Shown here: one piece after another, positions 15,351-23,450 of the stretch | Numbering within the stretch: the stretch's first letter is position 1 | Layout: every line of letters starts with the position of its first letter | Assembly (NCBI GenBank): GCA_022835495.1 | Contig: BQOK01000001.1 | Coordinates: 310,001 to 374,000, forward strand | Source: Oscillospiraceae bacterium | GTDB taxonomy: Bacteria; Bacillota; Clostridia; Oscillospirales; Ruminococcaceae | DNA length: 64,000 nt | Reading direction: 5' to 3' | Notes under the pieces: model-generated | Databases searched by the model: none | Seen by the model: the letters and a program-made list of their open reading frames with translations, nothing else | What the model was told of the DNA's origin: nothing | Program-made: the position numbers and the translations under genes

Positions 15351-17442
15351 TTGGGAAGACCTGATGAGCGGGGTGTTCGGCTCGGGCGGGAAGCTGAACT
15401 TTGCCGCCGCCGAGGGCAGGGACCGGGCAAAGCAGGCCCAGGATGCCCTGGCCCAGGCGCAAAAAGAGCTGGAAGCCACCCTGGAACGCCAGAGAAGCGC
15501 AAAGACTGCGGCGGACGCGGTGAGCGGCGAGCAGCTGCTGAAAAACAGCGCCGCGCTGGACGAGCAGCTCAAGCGCCAGGCCCGGGAGATCAGCGAGATG
15601 GGCCGTGATCTGACCCACAACATGCAGCAGGACGGCCTGCTTTCGCCCCAGGAGGCCCGCAAGACCCAAAAAATCCCCGGCCCCGGCGAGGCGCAGGAGC
15701 TGTTCCGCCAGGCGGCGGAGGAGGCCGCCGGCCGCATTTTGGGGCAGAAGGAATTTGTGGCAAGCCTGCTGGGGGCGTTTCAGCGGCCCTTTGTGATGGG
15801 GGCCGAGGGCGAGGGGGCGCGCAACGTGATCCTGGTGTGCGGCCCGGCGGGAACCGGGCGGCACTATGTGCTCACCACCCTGGTGCAGCTGCTGGAACAA
15901 AAAAACCTGCTGGCCGAGGGGGGCATTGCCTGGATGGATCTGGGCCTCTATGCCGGGCCTGCGCAGGAAAAGCTGTTTTTGCAGGATCTTTATGCCGCCC
16001 TGGCGGGCCCGGGCCAGGTGGTGGCCTTTGAAAATTGCGACAAATGCCATGCCGGGTGCCTGGCGGTGCTGGCGGACCTGGCGGTAAAGGGCGCCGCGCC
16101 CCTGGCAAACCGGTATGTGGTGCAGAAGGGCATGCTGGTGGAGGCGGGCACCGCCCTGGTGCCCGGCGCGGTGAGCCGCCTGACGCCCCAGGGAAAGTAT
16201 CTGGTGTTCCTGGCGCCCCGCGGCCCGCAGAAGCTGGCGGATCTGATGGGCGTGCCCTTTGTGAACGCGGCGCGGGACGTGTGCACCGCCGCGCCCTTTG
16301 CGCCGGCTGAGCTGCGCTCCATTGCGCTGGCCCAGCTGAACGAGGTGAGCAAAAAGGCCCGGGAGCGGCTCGGCCTGCGGCTGGCGCTGGAAAAGCAGCC
16401 TGAGGGTGAAGACGTGGCCAGCCTTGCCGTGGCCGCCGCCAAGGGCGGCGTGGGCGGCCTTGTGAACTGGTGCGGCCGGTGCTTTGCGGCACTGGCCGAA
16501 TACACCCTGCGCCGCAGCCCCGCGCCGGACACCGCGCTGACCCTGAGCCGGGGCGGCGCGGGCCAGGTGCTGGCCTGTGCGGACGGGGAGGAGCCCTTTG
16601 ACCTGCTGGCCCTGCTGCCCAGGGAATACACCGCCGCGCTGGACGAGGTAAAAGCGGAGCTGGACCAGATCGTGGGCCTGGGCGAGGTAAAGGACTATGT
16701 GCTGGGCCTGGAGGACAACGTGAAGGTGCAGCGCCGGCGGGCCGAGGCGGGCATGAAGACCGCCAGCATCTCGATGCACATGATCTTTACCGGAAACCCA
16801 GGCACCGGCAAGACCACCATTGCCCGGCTGGTGGGCAAATACCTGAAAGCGATCGGCGCGCTGAGCGGCGGCCAGCTGGTGGAGGTGAGCCGGGCCGACC
16901 TGGTGGGCCGGTATGTGGGGCACACCGCCCCGCTCACCAACAAGGTGATCCAGTCCGCCATCGGGGGCGTTTTGTTCATCGACGAGGCCTATGCGCTGTG
17001 CCGCGGCAAGGACGACAGCTTTGGCCTGGAGGCCATCGACGCGCTGGTAAAGGGCATGGAGGACAACCGGGAGGATCTGGTGGTGATCCTGGCGGGCTAT
17101 ACCAAGGAGATGGGGGACTTTTTGCAGGCCAACAGCGGCCTGAAATCCCGGTTCCCAAACCAGATCGAATTCCCCGACTACACCGGCGAAGAGCTGCTGG
17201 CCATTACCAGGATCAACGCCAAAAGCCGCGGCTACCGGCTGGCCGAGGGGTGTGACGCGCCGCTGCAGGCCTTTTATGACCGGGCCCAGGCGCAGGACGC
17301 CGCCAAGAACGGCAACGGCCGCCTGGCCCGCAACAAGCTGGAGGAAGCGATCCTGAACCAGAGCCGCCGGGTGGTGGCGCAGCCGGACGCAGCGCTGGAC
17401 GAATTGCTGCCCGGTGATTTTGAGCTGGACGAAAAGGAATAG
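15340..17442 (+). CDS. Two-module AAA+ ATPase with CbbX/SpoVK-like C-terminal module
   Basis: 700 residues from ATG 15340, overlapping the previous gene by 11 bases. Residues about 25-110 are Ala/Glu/Lys/Gln-rich and probably coiled coil. A first AAA+-like module (about 125-340) has a degenerate Walker A at 168 (G-P-A-G-T-G-R-H, no Lys-Thr). The second module (about 440-690) is intact: Walker A G-N-P-G-T-G-K-T from 485, Walker B with Asp548-Glu549 in F-I-D-E-A-Y-A-L, and an L-K-S-R-F arginine-containing segment near 600. It is closest to CbbX/SpoVK remodelling ATPases. With the overlapping upstream genes it likely acts on, or with, the Cys-tailed membrane protein. Confidence 0.9.
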   Translation: MGSDWEDLMSGVFGSGGKLNFAAAEGRDRAKQAQDALAQAQKELEATLERQRSAKTAADAVSGEQLLKNSAALDEQLKRQAREISEMGRDLTHNMQQDGLLSPQEARKTQKIPGPGEAQELFRQAAEEAAGRILGQKEFVASLLGAFQRPFVMGAEGEGARNVILVCGPAGTGRHYVLTTLVQLLEQKNLLAEGGIAWMDLGLYAGPAQEKLFLQDLYAALAGPGQVVAFENCDKCHAGCLAVLADLAVKGAAPLANRYVVQKGMLVEAGTALVPGAVSRLTPQGKYLVFLAPRGPQKLADLMGVPFVNAARDVCTAAPFAPAELRSIALAQLNEVSKKARERLGLRLALEKQPEGEDVASLAVAAAKGGVGGLVNWCGRCFAALAEYTLRRSPAPDTALTLSRGGAGQVLACADGEEPFDLLALLPREYTAALDEVKAELDQIVGLGEVKDYVLGLEDNVKVQRRRAEAGMKTASISMHMIFTGNPGTGKTTIARLVGKYLKAIGALSGGQLVEVSRADLVGRYVGHTAPLTNKVIQSAIGGVLFIDEAYALCRGKDDSFGLEAIDALVKGMEDNREDLVVILAGYTKEMGDFLQANSGLKSRFPNQIEFPDYTGEELLAITRINAKSRGYRLAEGCDAPLQAFYDRAQAQDAAKNGNGRLARNKLEEAILNQSRRVVAQPDAALDELLPGDFELDEKE

Positions 17443-17451
17443 AGCCAAAAA

Positions 17452-17493
17452 AGCGCGGCCCGGTGGGTTTTCCACGGGGCCGCGCTCTTTTTG
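17452..17493 (+). terminator. Intrinsic terminator of the radical SAM-AAA operon
   Basis: AGCGCGGCCC pairs with GGGGCCGCGCT, followed by CTTTTT, 9 bases after the AAA+ stop. Confidence 0.85.
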
Positions 17494-17527
17494 TGAAAAA
17501 CCGCGCCGCAAAAACAGGGCGCGGGGC

Positions 17528-17562
17528 AAAAAAGCGGACCTGCCGCAAAAGGGCAGGCCCGC
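17528..17562 (-). terminator. Intrinsic terminator of the LytM-like gene pair (minus strand)
   Basis: On the minus strand GCGGGCCTGCC pairs with GGCAGGTCCGC, followed by six T (plus-strand A-run 17528-17533). Confidence 0.8.
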
Positions 17563-17589
17563 CGGGGGAAAAACCGCGCTGCAGGCATG

Positions 17590-18891
17590 TCAGATCCAGA
17601 ACAGGCTGCCCTGGCCACGCCAGGCCTCCCAGGGGCTGATGGGGACGCCGTACAGGCGCATCTCGCAGGTCACATGGCCCTGCGTGGTGCCGATGACGTC
17701 GTTCTGGGCCACGTAATCGCCCTCGTTCACCGAGATCCTGCCCAGCAGGTACACGATGCTCTTAAGCCCGCACCCGTGTTCGATCACCACGGTGCGGCCG
17801 CCGCCGTCCACCGTGCCGGCAAACACCACCCGGCCCGCCGCCGGGGCCAGGACCTTTTTGCCCGGGGTGACCGCCATGGTCACGTTCACGCTGCGCCGGG
17901 GCTCGATGAGCTCGTTCACCGCCGCGAGCTCCGGGTAGATGGCCAGGGTGGCGGCGTCGATGCGGTCGGTGTATTCCAGCACGGCGTAATCGCGCACCAC
18001 CTTGCCGCTGACCGGCTGGGTAAAGGGGCCGCTCCAATATACGTCCGGGTCGCAGACGGCCAGCACCTCGGCCAGCTTTTTGGAGGTGGAGCCTATGTAG
18101 GGGATCGCGGCGCTGCCGTCGATGGTGTAGGTGTCCAGCTCGCGGCGCTCGCGGCCGTATATGTTCACGGTAGCGCTGACGGTCTGGCCGTTCACGGTGG
18201 CGCTGATCTCGTAATTGCCGCCGGGCTGGTTGTAATCGACCGGGATATAGCTCAGCCAGCTGCCGCCGTGCCGCACGAACACGGCCTCCGGCTCCAGCTC
18301 GGTGGAGAGGCTGGGGGGCACCTCGCCCAAAGCGCCGGTGAGCTTTACCCCCACCACGCCCCCCTGCACCATGCTGGAGGCCGAGAGGGTGATGCTTGGC
18401 TGTGCCAGCAGCTCAAAGGTAAAGGAGTAGAGGTAGTGCCCATGGGGCTGCACGATAAGGCCCAGGGGGTCCGGCTCTTCGCCCAGCTGCAAAAGGGCGG
18501 TATACACCCCATCCGCCGAAAAGGCAAAGCCTGCGTATTCCTCCACCGTGCCCTCGAACACGGTTTCGCCCTGGGTGTTTTGGATGTGCAGCGTGCCCTG
18601 GGTGGAGGCGGGCGCCGCCAACTGGGGGTGACTGTCGATGGCGCGCTGCAATTGCTGGGGCTCGCCGTGCTGGGCGCGGCTGAACTCGCGGCTCATCCAC
18701 TTGCCCGCCACCGGCACCGACCACTCGTAGCCGCACTGGCGCAGCTCCTCGCCGCCGAAGCTCACGGAATACTCGGGCAGATCGCCCAGGCCCACCCGGC
18801 TGTACAGCCAGCTCATCACGCCCGCCACCAGCAGCGCCAGGACGACCAGGACCAGCGCCAGCCATTTGGCCAATGATTTCAGGAAATCCAA
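17590..18891 (-). CDS. Membrane-anchored degenerate LytM (M23-fold) protein, copy 1
   Basis: 433 residues with an N-terminal transmembrane helix (about 9-30), Ig-like beta-rich stretches in the middle and a C-terminal M23/LytM fold (about 330-433) with A-P-A-A-G-R-V-V-F-A-G, V-I-E-H-G-C-G, V-N-E-G-D-Y-V. The catalytic positions are lost: the usual Y-A-H-L is Y-L-L-G and the usual H-L-H-F-E is H-V-T-C-E. It is therefore probably a non-enzymatic LytM protein of the SpoIIQ/EnvC/NlpD kind, working by binding partners at the cell wall. It ends an operon 28 bases after a paralogue. Confidence 0.88.
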   Translation of the reverse strand: MDFLKSLAKWLALVLVVLALLVAGVMSWLYSRVGLGDLPEYSVSFGGEELRQCGYEWSVPVAGKWMSREFSRAQHGEPQQLQRAIDSHPQLAAPASTQGTLHIQNTQGETVFEGTVEEYAGFAFSADGVYTALLQLGEEPDPLGLIVQPHGHYLYSFTFELLAQPSITLSASSMVQGGVVGVKLTGALGEVPPSLSTELEPEAVFVRHGGSWLSYIPVDYNQPGGNYEISATVNGQTVSATVNIYGRERRELDTYTIDGSAAIPYIGSTSKKLAEVLAVCDPDVYWSGPFTQPVSGKVVRDYAVLEYTDRIDAATLAIYPELAAVNELIEPRRSVNVTMAVTPGKKVLAPAAGRVVFAGTVDGGGRTVVIEHGCGLKSIVYLLGRISVNEGDYVAQNDVIGTTQGHVTCEMRLYGVPISPWEAWRGQGSLFWI

Positions 18892-18918
18892 TCCAATTCC
18901 ACCTCACAGCATTGTGTT

Positions 18919-20196
18919 TCAGCCCCGCGGCTGGTAAAAAAGGCCGCCCTGGCCCCGCGTGAGCAAGCCCGGGTCCACGCTTTTGTTGCCGATGCGCACC
19001 TCCCAGGTGAGGGCTTCGCCCGCCTGGCCCAGCGCCGCGCCCTGGGTCACCACCTCGCCTGCCTGAACATTCAGTGCGGCCAGGCCGAACAGATAGCTTT
19101 TTACGCCGCAGCCGTGATCCAGCACCAGGGTGCCGCCGGTGAGCGCCAGCTCGCCCGCATAGGCCACGCGGCCCGCGGCAGGCGCGCTGACCCCGCGCTC
19201 TTCGCCGCAGAGAACCCGGATGCCGGCTGAACGGCCGGTGAAATCGCCGGCGGCATTATATAAATATGCGCCATAAGGCCGCAGCGTGCCCCCGGCGCAG
19301 GGGGCGGAAAAGGCCCCGCTCCAATAGGGGTCGCCCGCGCCCTGGCTGTAAAAGCCCCAGATGGCGCTGCGGAACTCCTCGTCTGCCCCGGGGGCCGGCG
19401 GCTGCGGCTGTGCGGCCGCCTTGGGCCAATCGGCAAGCTCTACCCGGACCGAAGCGGTGAGGGTCTGCTGGCCCAGGGTGACGGTGAGGGGGTATTCGCC
19501 CTGCTCGGCGTTGTAGGCGACAGGCAGAAAGCCCAGCCAGCCGGCGGAGGTGCGGGTGAACCAGACCGGCCCCAGCTCGCACTGGGCGGCAGGGACCTGG
19601 CCGGCGGGCAAAAAGCCGCCCACAGCCACCGCCACCGTGCCCCCCTGGGCCGCGCCGGGGGCCGAAAGCGCCAGGGTGGGCTGCAGATTCACCGAAAAGC
19701 GGCACTGATACACATAGTATCCCACCGGCTTTGCGGGCTTTTCACCGGAGGCGGCGCGCCCGGCGCGCACCTCCAGCGTGTAATCGCCGTTGTGGGAAAA
19801 GGAAAAATCCGCCCATTGGGCGGCGGCGCCCTGAAACACAGCAACCCCGGCGGCGTCGGTCAGGGTAAGGGTGGCGGCGGAGGCCGTCAGCTCGCCGGTC
19901 ACCTCCAGCGGAGCCGCGGGATCGGTCAGTTCGGCCAGGGCTGTATGGTTCAGGTCGGGGCTGCGGCTGTGCTGCCGCCACAAAACGCCGCCCAGCACCG
20001 GCACCTGCCAGTCGTACCCGGCGGGAGCGCCGAGATCCTGCCCGGCCAGGCTTACCCCGCCCCGGGGCAGGGCTTCTTCGCCCGCGCGCCACCAGAAAAA
20101 GCCCAGCGCGCCGGCCAGCAGGGCACAGGTGAACAGGGCCACCAGGAACAGCCAGAGAACAAAGCGCCGCACGGCCCGCGCCCCCTTCCAGGGCAT
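18919..20196 (-). CDS. Membrane-anchored degenerate LytM (M23-fold) protein, copy 2
   Basis: 425 residues from the ATG at 20196; an upstream in-frame ATG at 20271 lies before the promoter and is rejected, while a GTG at 20172 is a possible alternative. One transmembrane helix (about 11-33) precedes an extracellular body matching copy 1 in order, including the shared W-Q-V-P-V-L-G/W-S-V-P-V-A-G segment and Y-W-S-G. The C-terminal LytM fold has V-L-D-H-G-C-G and V-Q-A-G-E-V-V, but Y-L-F-G and A-L-T-W-E replace the zinc and catalytic motifs, so hydrolase activity is not expected. A tandem duplication in one operon. Confidence 0.88.
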   Translation of the reverse strand: MPWKGARAVRRFVLWLFLVALFTCALLAGALGFFWWRAGEEALPRGGVSLAGQDLGAPAGYDWQVPVLGGVLWRQHSRSPDLNHTALAELTDPAAPLEVTGELTASAATLTLTDAAGVAVFQGAAAQWADFSFSHNGDYTLEVRAGRAASGEKPAKPVGYYVYQCRFSVNLQPTLALSAPGAAQGGTVAVAVGGFLPAGQVPAAQCELGPVWFTRTSAGWLGFLPVAYNAEQGEYPLTVTLGQQTLTASVRVELADWPKAAAQPQPPAPGADEEFRSAIWGFYSQGAGDPYWSGAFSAPCAGGTLRPYGAYLYNAAGDFTGRSAGIRVLCGEERGVSAPAAGRVAYAGELALTGGTLVLDHGCGVKSYLFGLAALNVQAGEVVTQGAALGQAGEALTWEVRIGNKSVDPGLLTRGQGGLFYQPRG

Positions 20197-20217
20197 TCTA
20201 CCCCATAATATGTAGGT

Positions 20218-20244
20218 ATTATAGCATAAAACGACCTGCTGCAA
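20218..20244 (-). promoter_or_regulatory. Promoter of the LytM-like gene pair
   Basis: Minus strand: TTGCAG (20239-20244) and consensus TATAAT (20218-20223), spacer 15. Transcription would start about 15 bases before the chosen ATG. Confidence 0.55.
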
Positions 20245-20250
20245 CACAAA

Positions 20251-20281
20251 AAAACAAAAACAGCCCGGCAAAAGGCCGGGC
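20251..20281 (-). terminator. Terminator following the small membrane protein gene
   Basis: Minus strand: GCCCGGCC-TTTT-GCCGGGC followed by TGTTTTTG. A second, longer hairpin without a T-run (GGTGCCCCGCAGGC / GCCTGCGGGGCACC, 20301-20336) lies directly after the stop at 20345 and may protect the transcript end. Confidence 0.75.
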
Positions 20282-20344
20282 CGCGGCGGAATACAGCGAA
20301 GGTGCCCCGCAGGCTTTCAAACGCCTGCGGGGCACCGCACGATC

Positions 20345-20539
20345 TTATTCCTCGGTTTCGGGCAGGGACTCGGCCTCGGCGGGCTCGCCCGGCTCTTCGT
20401 CGAAATCCTCGCTGAAGAGCAGCTGCTCGTATTCGTCCAGCTCTTTTTCGCGCCGGCGAATGTACATCCAGGCGGCGGCAAGCGCGCCGGTAGCGGCAGC
20501 CAGGAACACGATGATGGCTGCGAAAGTGGACTGCTTCAT
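20345..20539 (-). CDS. Small single-pass membrane protein with acidic tail
   Basis: 64 residues from ATG 20539, preceded by AAGGAGGAAAACACC. An upstream in-frame ATG at 20593 lacks such a site. A hydrophobic segment (about 5-27) is followed by R-R-R-E-K and a strongly acidic tail rich in Glu and Asp. No family is recognised. It lies 115 bases downstream of mutY and may be co-transcribed with mgtE-mutY. Confidence 0.7.
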   Translation of the reverse strand: MKQSTFAAIIVFLAAATGALAAAWMYIRRREKELDEYEQLLFSEDFDEEPGEPAEAESLPETEE

Positions 20540-20654
20540 GGGTGTTTTCCTCCTTTGAATGGCTCCGCACGATGGGAAAGCGGAGATAGACACTTGTTAT
20601 TGTATTTATTATATCCCAGCGCACAGGGGAATACAACAACGAATTTGTGAACTT

Positions 20655-21713
20655 TTAGCCCTGCGGGTCCCCGGTCATCAGGACCTTGTAGACCTTGAAG
20701 GCGCCGGGAAGGGCGTAGCCGGCGCGCAGCTGCTCCGGGCCGGCAAAGGCGCAGCCCGCGGGGGCCGTGCCGGCGGCCGCGGTGGCATACCAGCCGGCCA
20801 TGTGCCATTCGATGTGGCTGAAAACATGCTTTGCGGGGGGCAGCGCGCCCCCCAAAGAGGCGCGGACCCCAAGGGCTGCCAGAGCGGCAGCCGCCTGGGC
20901 GCGGGTGAGCGCGCCCTCGAACAGGACCGGCTGCCACAGCCCGGCCAAAAGGCCGGTATCCGGCCGCTTCTGCAAAAGCCACCCGCCCGGGCCCCGCACC
21001 AAAAGCACGGTGATAGGCTGCACCCGGCGGGCCTTGGGCCTTGTTTTGACCGGCAGCTCCAGCTGGGTGCCGGCGGCCCTGGCCCGGCACAGGTGGGCCA
21101 GGGGGCAGGCGCAGCACTGGGGCGCGCCGCCCGGCAGGCAGACCAGCGCCCCCAGCTCCATCAGGGCCTGGTTATAATCGCCGGGGGCGGCGGGGGGCTG
21201 GTGCTCCATCACCCGGGCGGTAAAGGCTTTTTTGACCGCGGGGTCCATGATGTTGCCGGGGTCGTTGTAAAGCCGGCTGAACACCCGCAGCACGTTGCCG
21301 TCCACCGCGGGCACCGGCAGCCCGAACGCGATGGAGCCGATGGCCCCGGCGGTGTATTCGCCCACGCCGGGCAGCTGCAGCAGGGCTTCGTAATCGGCGG
21401 GCAGCCGGCCGCCCCAGGTTTCGCACACGATGCGCGCGGCCTTTTGCAGGTTGCGGGCGCGGCTGTAGTAGCCCAGCCCCTCCCACAGCTTGAACAGCTG
21501 CTCCTCGCCGCAGGCGGCAAGATCCGCCACGGTGGGAAGCGCCTGCATAAAGCGGCGGTAATGCTCCAGCGCGGCGGCCACGCGGGTCTGCTGCAGCATG
21601 ATCTCGCTGACCCAGATGTGGTAGGGCGTGGGGTCGGCGCGGAAGGGCAGCGCCCGGGCGTTTTTATAAAACCAGGGCAGCAGGGCAGGGGCGATGGGGG
21701 CGAGGCTCGGCAT
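20655..21713 (-). CDS. mutY: A/G-specific adenine DNA glycosylase
   Basis: 352 residues, typical for MutY. Visible are M-L-Q-Q-T-R-V near residue 40 (catalytic Glu region upstream), the helix-hairpin-helix L-P-G-V-G-E-Y-T-A near 115 with Asp in A-V-D-G-N-V-L-R, a 4Fe-4S loop near 200 and a C-terminal NUDIX-like 8-oxoguanine recognition domain from about 230. It removes adenine mispaired with 8-oxoG. The cluster cysteines read C-x7-C-x2-C-x5-C rather than the usual C-x6-C-x2-C-x5-C, so one loop is a residue longer. It is 24 bases after mgtE and likely co-transcribed. Confidence 0.95.
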   Translation of the reverse strand: MPSLAPIAPALLPWFYKNARALPFRADPTPYHIWVSEIMLQQTRVAAALEHYRRFMQALPTVADLAACGEEQLFKLWEGLGYYSRARNLQKAARIVCETWGGRLPADYEALLQLPGVGEYTAGAIGSIAFGLPVPAVDGNVLRVFSRLYNDPGNIMDPAVKKAFTARVMEHQPPAAPGDYNQALMELGALVCLPGGAPQCCACPLAHLCRARAAGTQLELPVKTRPKARRVQPITVLLVRGPGGWLLQKRPDTGLLAGLWQPVLFEGALTRAQAAAALAALGVRASLGGALPPAKHVFSHIEWHMAGWYATAAAGTAPAGCAFAGPEQLRAGYALPGAFKVYKVLMTGDPQG

Positions 21714-21737
21714 GGGCGTTCTCCTTTGAAAATTCGT

Positions 21738-23087
21738 TCAGATGGGCAGCAGCGCCTGGGCCACGCTGAAGTAGATGACAAGGCTGGCTGCGTCCACAAT
21801 GGTGGTGATGAGGGGCGAGGCCATAATGGCGGGGTCCATATGCAGGGCCTTGGCCAAAAGGGGCAGCGCGCCGCCGATGGTTTTGGCCAGCATTACGGTG
21901 AACAGCATGGTAATGGCCACGGTGAGGGCGATCAGCTCGTTGCCCGGGTAGGTAAGGGCGAGGCGCACAAAGTTCACCGCGCTCAGCACCACCCCCACCA
22001 AAAGGCTCACCCGCAGCTCTTTCCACAGCACCTTGGGCAGGTCCCGCAGCGAGAGCTCGTTTACCGCCAGGCCGCGGATGATGAGGGTGCTGCTTTGGCT
22101 GCCGGCGTTTCCGCCGGTATCGGTGAGCATGGGAATGAAGGTGACCAGCATGGGAAGGGCGGCAAAGGCGGCCTCGTAATGGCCCAGGATGCCGCCGGTC
22201 AGCATGCCCGAGATCATGAGCACCAGAAGCCAAAGGATGCGGTGCTTTGCCAGCTCGAACACCCCGGTTTTCAGATAAGGGCGCTCGGAGGGGGTCATGG
22301 CGGCCATTTTTTCAAAATCCTCGGTGGCCTCCTGCTCCATCACGTCCACCGCGTCGTCCACCGTGACGATGCCCACGAGGCGGCCCTCGCCGTCCACCAC
22401 CGGCAGGGACAAAAAGTTGTAGCGGCCCAAAAGGCGCACCGCCTCTTCCTGGTCGGCGGTGGTGGGCACCGAGATCACGTCGGGTTCCATGAGATCGCGC
22501 ACCAGAAGCTCATCCTTTGCCAGCAGCAGGCTGCGCACCGTGACCACCCCCAGCAGCCTGCGCCGGGGGCCCACCACATAGCAGGTGTACACGGTTTCCC
22601 GATCCTCGCCGGTGCGGCGGATGTGGCTGAGCGCCTCGCCCACCGTCATGTCCGGATGCAGGTCGGTGAACTCGGCGGTCATGATGCTGCCGGCCGAGTC
22701 CGGCGGGTAGTGCAGGAACTGGTTGATCAGGCCCCGCGTTTCGGGCGTGGCGTTTTTTAAAATGCGCTTGACCACGCTGGCGGGCATGTCCTCCAGAAAA
22801 TCCACCGCGTCGTCCACGAACAGATCTTCCAGAATGGCCGCCAGCTCAGCGTCGGTGGCTGCCGTGACGATGTGCTGCTGGGTCTCCGGCTCCAGCTCGG
22901 CGAACACCTCGGCCGCCGGGCCCTTGGGCAGGGTGCGGAAGGCGAGTACCGCCTCCTCGGGGGGAAGGGTTTCCAGGAATTCGGCAATGTCGACCTCGTT
23001 CAATTCGGCCAGAGCGTCGCGCAGTTCCTGGTAAGAGCGGTTTTTGAGCAGGGCTTCCAGCACTGCCGCGTTGAAATGCAGTTCCAT
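21738..23087 (-). CDS. mgtE: Magnesium transporter MgtE
   Basis: 449 residues from ATG 23087 (GGAGGATACAAAC just upstream; the longer frame to 23303 is not credible). Order: N-terminal superhelical domain (about 10-125), two CBS domains (about 130-250) and five transmembrane helices (about 280-449) including the P-M-L-T-D-T-G-G-N-A-G-S-Q-S motif and the pore Asp in the last helix. The N and CBS domains close the pore when cytoplasmic magnesium is high. The 5' leader (23088-23444) carries a small ORF and two terminator hairpins, so expression is probably controlled by attenuation. No M-box core was recognised. Confidence 0.96.
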   Translation of the reverse strand: MELHFNAAVLEALLKNRSYQELRDALAELNEVDIAEFLETLPPEEAVLAFRTLPKGPAAEVFAELEPETQQHIVTAATDAELAAILEDLFVDDAVDFLEDMPASVVKRILKNATPETRGLINQFLHYPPDSAGSIMTAEFTDLHPDMTVGEALSHIRRTGEDRETVYTCYVVGPRRRLLGVVTVRSLLLAKDELLVRDLMEPDVISVPTTADQEEAVRLLGRYNFLSLPVVDGEGRLVGIVTVDDAVDVMEQEATEDFEKMAAMTPSERPYLKTGVFELAKHRILWLLVLMISGMLTGGILGHYEAAFAALPMLVTFIPMLTDTGGNAGSQSSTLIIRGLAVNELSLRDLPKVLWKELRVSLLVGVVLSAVNFVRLALTYPGNELIALTVAITMLFTVMLAKTIGGALPLLAKALHMDPAIMASPLITTIVDAASLVIYFSVAQALLPI

Positions 23088-23203
23088 GTTTGTATCCTCC
23101 TTTTCACGGGGTATGGGGAGGACGAGCGGAGGCCCGGCCGGTCTGCGGGCCGGCCCTGCAAAAACAGTGTTCCCACAGGGCAGCGCCGAAAACCGGCGGG
23201 GGC

Positions 23204-23238
23204 AAAAAACCGCCCGCGGCCCAAAGGGCCGCAGGCGG
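23204..23238 (-). terminator. Second attenuator/terminator in the mgtE leader
   Basis: Minus strand: GCCGCCTGCGGCCC pairs with GGGCCGCGGGCGG over a three-base loop, followed by six T (plus A-run 23204-23209). It stands between the first terminator and mgtE. Confidence 0.75.
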
Positions 23239-23252
23239 CGCAGCAGCAAAAC

Positions 23253-23295
23253 AAAAAAGGCGGGCGGGCGCACCGGGGCGCGCCCGCCCGCCTTT
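23253..23295 (-). terminator. First attenuator/terminator in the mgtE leader
   Basis: Minus strand: AAAGGCGGGCGGGCG pairs exactly with CGCCCGCCCGCCTTT, followed by six T. It begins five bases after the stop of the small leader ORF. Confidence 0.85.
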
Positions 23296-23299
23296 GGAA

Positions 23300-23392
23300 T
23301 CAAAAGACGGTCAGAAAGCGCCCCGGCGCCGCCGGCTGCTCATTTGTTTGGCTGCCCGCCCACCGGGCCGGACTTCGTCCAACGGGTTCCAA
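23300..23392 (-). CDS. Leader peptide candidate upstream of mgtE (30 codons)
   Basis: A TTG-started frame of 30 residues (begins M-E-P-V-G-R-S-P-A-R-W, ends G-R-F-L-T-V-F) with GGAGG eight bases before the start. It lies between a good promoter (23451-23479) and a strong terminator, and ends right at the base of that terminator hairpin. This placement is what a translation-coupled attenuator needs. The peptide has several Pro and Arg residues. No family recognised; it could also be chance in GC-rich DNA. Confidence 0.45.
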   Translation of the reverse strand: MEPVGRSPARWAGSQTNEQPAAPGRFLTVF

Positions 23393-23450
23393 GGTCGCTT
23401 CCTCCTTTATAAATCAGGTCGCAGAGGGGGTTTGCGCCTGCGCCACCCCC

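Noticed and set aside
15280-17529. Minus-strand open frame of 749 codons opposite the AAA+ gene
   Set aside because: His/Gln/Arg-rich composition typical of a shadow of GC-rich coding DNA, and it runs through the terminator.
17590-18891. Active M23 endopeptidase
   Set aside because: Fold is right but the zinc and catalytic histidines are missing, so it is called a degenerate LytM protein.
23088-23450. M-box magnesium riboswitch upstream of mgtE
   Set aside because: Considered because of the gene, but the conserved core strings were not found; the region reads as small ORF plus terminators. A covariance search would settle it.
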